Of a DNA stretch of 64,000 bases, positions 62,271-64,000 are shown piece by piece; position 1 is the first letter of the stretch; each line of letters begins with the position of its first letter. This DNA comes from Moritella sp. 5 (GTDB lineage: Bacteria > Pseudomonadota > Gammaproteobacteria > Enterobacterales > Moritellaceae), in NCBI RefSeq assembly GCF_018219455.1, contig NZ_CP056122.1, forward strand, positions 1,922,001 through 1,986,000. The letters run 5' to 3'. The notes under the pieces were generated by a model. The model saw only the letters and a program-made list of their open reading frames with translations. It was not told the DNA's origin and searched no databases. Made by a program: the position numbers and the translations under genes.

Positions 62271-64000
62271 TCAAACTGTTGTTAGTTCAAACTCAGGTAA
62301 TACCTTCGGTAATAGTTTGGGTGGCCGCTCAGGTAATACCTTCGGTAATAATTTTGCTAACACCTCAGCCCAGCCTGTTGGTCCTGTATTCTTACTCGTG
62401 ATTAAGCACTGTTTACGTTTTAATTTTGGTGGGATATGCACTGGAGATAAAATGATTGCGGCATATTGCGCAGCTTCTAACATGGCAATATCATTGTTCC
62501 CATCACCGACTGCAATAGAGTAAGTCGTTTGCTGTGGGTTAAATAATTTAAATTGATTCATTAACCAATTCATTGCTTTGCCTTTGTTACAATCGCCACA
62601 AACATGCAGGAAACGTCCGCCTTCTAAAATCGTCGCGCCTTGTTTCTTTAAGTGTTGGATGAACACTTGTTTCTGAGCTGCGTTACCTTTCCAGAGTACG
62701 GGTTCGCCATATTGTCTTTGACTTGCAAGCGCTGCGCTTGCCTCATCTAACCCTGTCGCATCAACAATGTCGTTAATTGTCATTGTATCCATATTTGTGA
62801 ACAGCTCTGTCAGCTGTGCTGGTACTGTTTGTAATAGTGATAACCAATGTTCGCGTGAATGAACAAGGGATTTAACCCAGTAACCATCTTGTTGTATTGT
62901 ACCGATAGGTTGGTGGCTAAAGTAGTTAACTGGGATGTAAATAGCAGCGCCATTTTCAACAATAAAAGGCCCATTTAAATCTAACTGTTTTCTTAGTTCG
63001 AGTAATTCGGCATAGGTTTTACTGGTATTTGGAATAACGGGTATTGCCGCGCGCTTTAATTTGGCAAGGGTACTTAATGCGGGTGTGAAGCTGTAGTTGT
63101 CATGATCGAGCAAGGTTCCATCAAGATCTGTAAAAATGGCAGGGTAATGATCAAGCTGCATTGACTGAGGACTGTATGAATGCACTATGTTGCGGCTACT
63201 GTCCATTTCAAAAACCCAATTGCATAATGCCGGTAATGTCGTTAACCCATGTTCAGTAAGTCGCTGGAAATAGGCGGTAAACAGCTTTATCTCAGATTCA
63301 TTCATGACACGATTGAGTGGGGACTTGACTGTAAGCGCCTGCTGCTTTAATTTTAATTCTTGCTCTAGCCGCCATTGGTAAACGGTATTAAAACTTGGTG
63401 CTTTAAGCATGACTAACATATCAAGTCGTTCATAAAGCGCAGCGTAGTGATGTTTGATTTGGTTGTTCACATAGCGACGCCAAACACCGTATTTGTCTTT
63501 CGTTGCTTCAAGATTGTTGACGGGTTCTAATAGTGCCTCATCTGTTTGTGCTTGTACGCCTAAGCACCAACCTTCTAGAATAATGACATCGACAGCGCCG
63601 TGAATCACTGGCCACTCTGATTCAGGGTACGGGTTATCGGTGGTTTTATTAAACCGAGGTAGGGCAACTGGTGTTGATTTATTGTTAGCGGATCGCAACT
63701 TATCTAATGTGCTGTGTGCGAGCGATAAATTATGTGTTCCTGGCACGCCACGGGTTTGTAATAGGTGGTGCTCATGCTCAGACAGATTTTTACGTTGCTG
63801 GTGGCTATAATAAAAATCATCGAGAGAGAGAACCGCAACATTCATTTTATAGGCGCTGGTTAAATAGGTCGAGAGATAATCGGCGAGTGTTGATTTACCC
63901 GAGCCTTGGCAGCCATTAATACCAATTAGAACAGGTGCTTGTTTGTTATTTATGCGGTCAATATCTGTTACCGCACTGTTTATTGCACTATACTGGTGCG
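62271..64000 (-). CDS. Fused glycerate kinase-like and sugar-phosphoglycerate phosphatase (MPGP/GPGP); 5' end outside window
   Basis: The frame is open past the ATG at 63845 to the window end. The upstream part contains the P-loop GINGCQGSGKST (about 63888-63923), so 63845 is not the start. The N-terminal part (SLDDFYYSHQQRKNLSE; VIILEGWCLG) is a D-glycerate 3-kinase-type P-loop enzyme. The C-terminal part is a HAD phosphatase of the mannosyl/glucosyl-3-phosphoglycerate phosphatase family: FTDLDGTLLDHDNYSF, IPVIPNTSKTYAEL, FIVENGAAIYIP and AVGDGNNDIAMLEAA. The first activity would make 3-phosphoglycerate and the second would remove phosphate from glucosyl-3-phosphoglycerate. The C-terminus carries a 12-residue duplication. 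Confidence 0.85.
   Translation of the reverse strand, partial: HQYSAINSAVTDIDRINNKQAPVLIGINGCQGSGKSTLADYLSTYLTSAYKMNVAVLSLDDFYYSHQQRKNLSEHEHHLLQTRGVPGTHNLSLAHSTLDKLRSANNKSTPVALPRFNKTTDNPYPESEWPVIHGAVDVIILEGWCLGVQAQTDEALLEPVNNLEATKDKYGVWRRYVNNQIKHHYAALYERLDMLVMLKAPSFNTVYQWRLEQELKLKQQALTVKSPLNRVMNESEIKLFTAYFQRLTEHGLTTLPALCNWVFEMDSSRNIVHSYSPQSMQLDHYPAIFTDLDGTLLDHDNYSFTPALSTLAKLKRAAIPVIPNTSKTYAELLELRKQLDLNGPFIVENGAAIYIPVNYFSHQPIGTIQQDGYWVKSLVHSREHWLSLLQTVPAQLTELFTNMDTMTINDIVDATGLDEASAALASQRQYGEPVLWKGNAAQKQVFIQHLKKQGATILEGGRFLHVCGDCNKGKAMNWLMNQFKLFNPQQTTYSIAVGDGNNDIAMLEAAQYAAIILSPVHIPPKLKRKQCLITSKNTGPTGWAEVLAKLLPKVLPERPPKLLPKVLPEFELTTV
62292..62350 (-). repeat. 36-bp tandem duplication in the C-terminal codons of the fused enzyme
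   Basis: CTCAGGTAATACCTTCGGTA starts at 62292 and again at 62328, each followed by ATA. The step of 36 bp equals 12 codons, so the protein end has LLPKVLPERPPK followed by LLPKVLPE. Confidence 0.9.

Overview
This window looks like chromosomal DNA of a marine gammaproteobacterium of the Moritella / Psychromonas / Shewanella / Vibrio kind. That placement is an inference from gene content: a GrcA glycyl-radical spare part, VCR-like integron attC sites, a PEP-CTERM protein, a PssD/PssE-type polysaccharide enzyme, a caa3-type oxidase and a glucosylglycerate operon. The DNA is AT-rich. I saw no rRNA, tRNA, CRISPR array, transposase or integron integrase gene.

Left part (1-20.3 kb) is an accessory region. 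It opens with the end of a DMT-type exporter and an ATP-grasp ligase. An SOS-controlled umuDC pair follows on the minus strand, with a good LexA box. To its right lies a run of small plus-strand genes separated by attC sites, so this is a cluster of integron cassettes without a visible integrase (CALIN-like). A leader block of about 150 bp occurs three times (about 3.96-4.23, 9.34-9.48 and 17.59-17.76 kb), each time just upstream of cassette-type genes. Near each leader is either the intact umuDC or a decayed umuC fragment. The simplest reading is that a unit of umuDC, leader and cassettes was copied or recombined several times and then decayed. Between the cassette groups sit ordinary genes: a diguanylate cyclase with a periplasmic binding protein, a GcvA-like LysR regulator, a PEP-CTERM protein, and several small or decayed ORFs.

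Middle part (20.4-44.7 kb) is mostly ordinary chromosome: LysR regulators, an alanine dehydrogenase/PNT-like oxidoreductase, an M3 peptidase, a membrane protein and a U32 peptidase-family protein. Next comes a polysaccharide operon (28.98-36.69 kb): a GT4, a fused PssD-PssE enzyme, a GT2, the full dTDP-rhamnose set rfbBACD and a SAF-domain dehydrogenase. It ends at a terminator and faces a convergent GT2. After it come a GNAT, a serine hydrolase, an amine oxidase-cupin pair with a divergent LysR, and a di-heme cytochrome c peroxidase lipoprotein.

Right part (44.8-64 kb) starts with an oxidase operon encoding subunit II with two fused cytochrome c domains, subunit I, two subunit III-like proteins, subunit IV and a Sco copper chaperone. 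grcA follows, then a 1,601-residue lipoprotein with PA14, fibronectin, cadherin, zinc metalloprotease and LamG-type regions, a MAPEG protein, and a GDPD-MFS pair. Last is a minus-strand operon for glucosylglycerate, a compatible solute. It encodes a fused glycerate kinase/sugar-phosphoglycerate phosphatase (5' end cut by the window), a GpgS-type synthase and a GH13 phosphorylase. Together these could both make glucosylglycerate and recycle it through glycerate.
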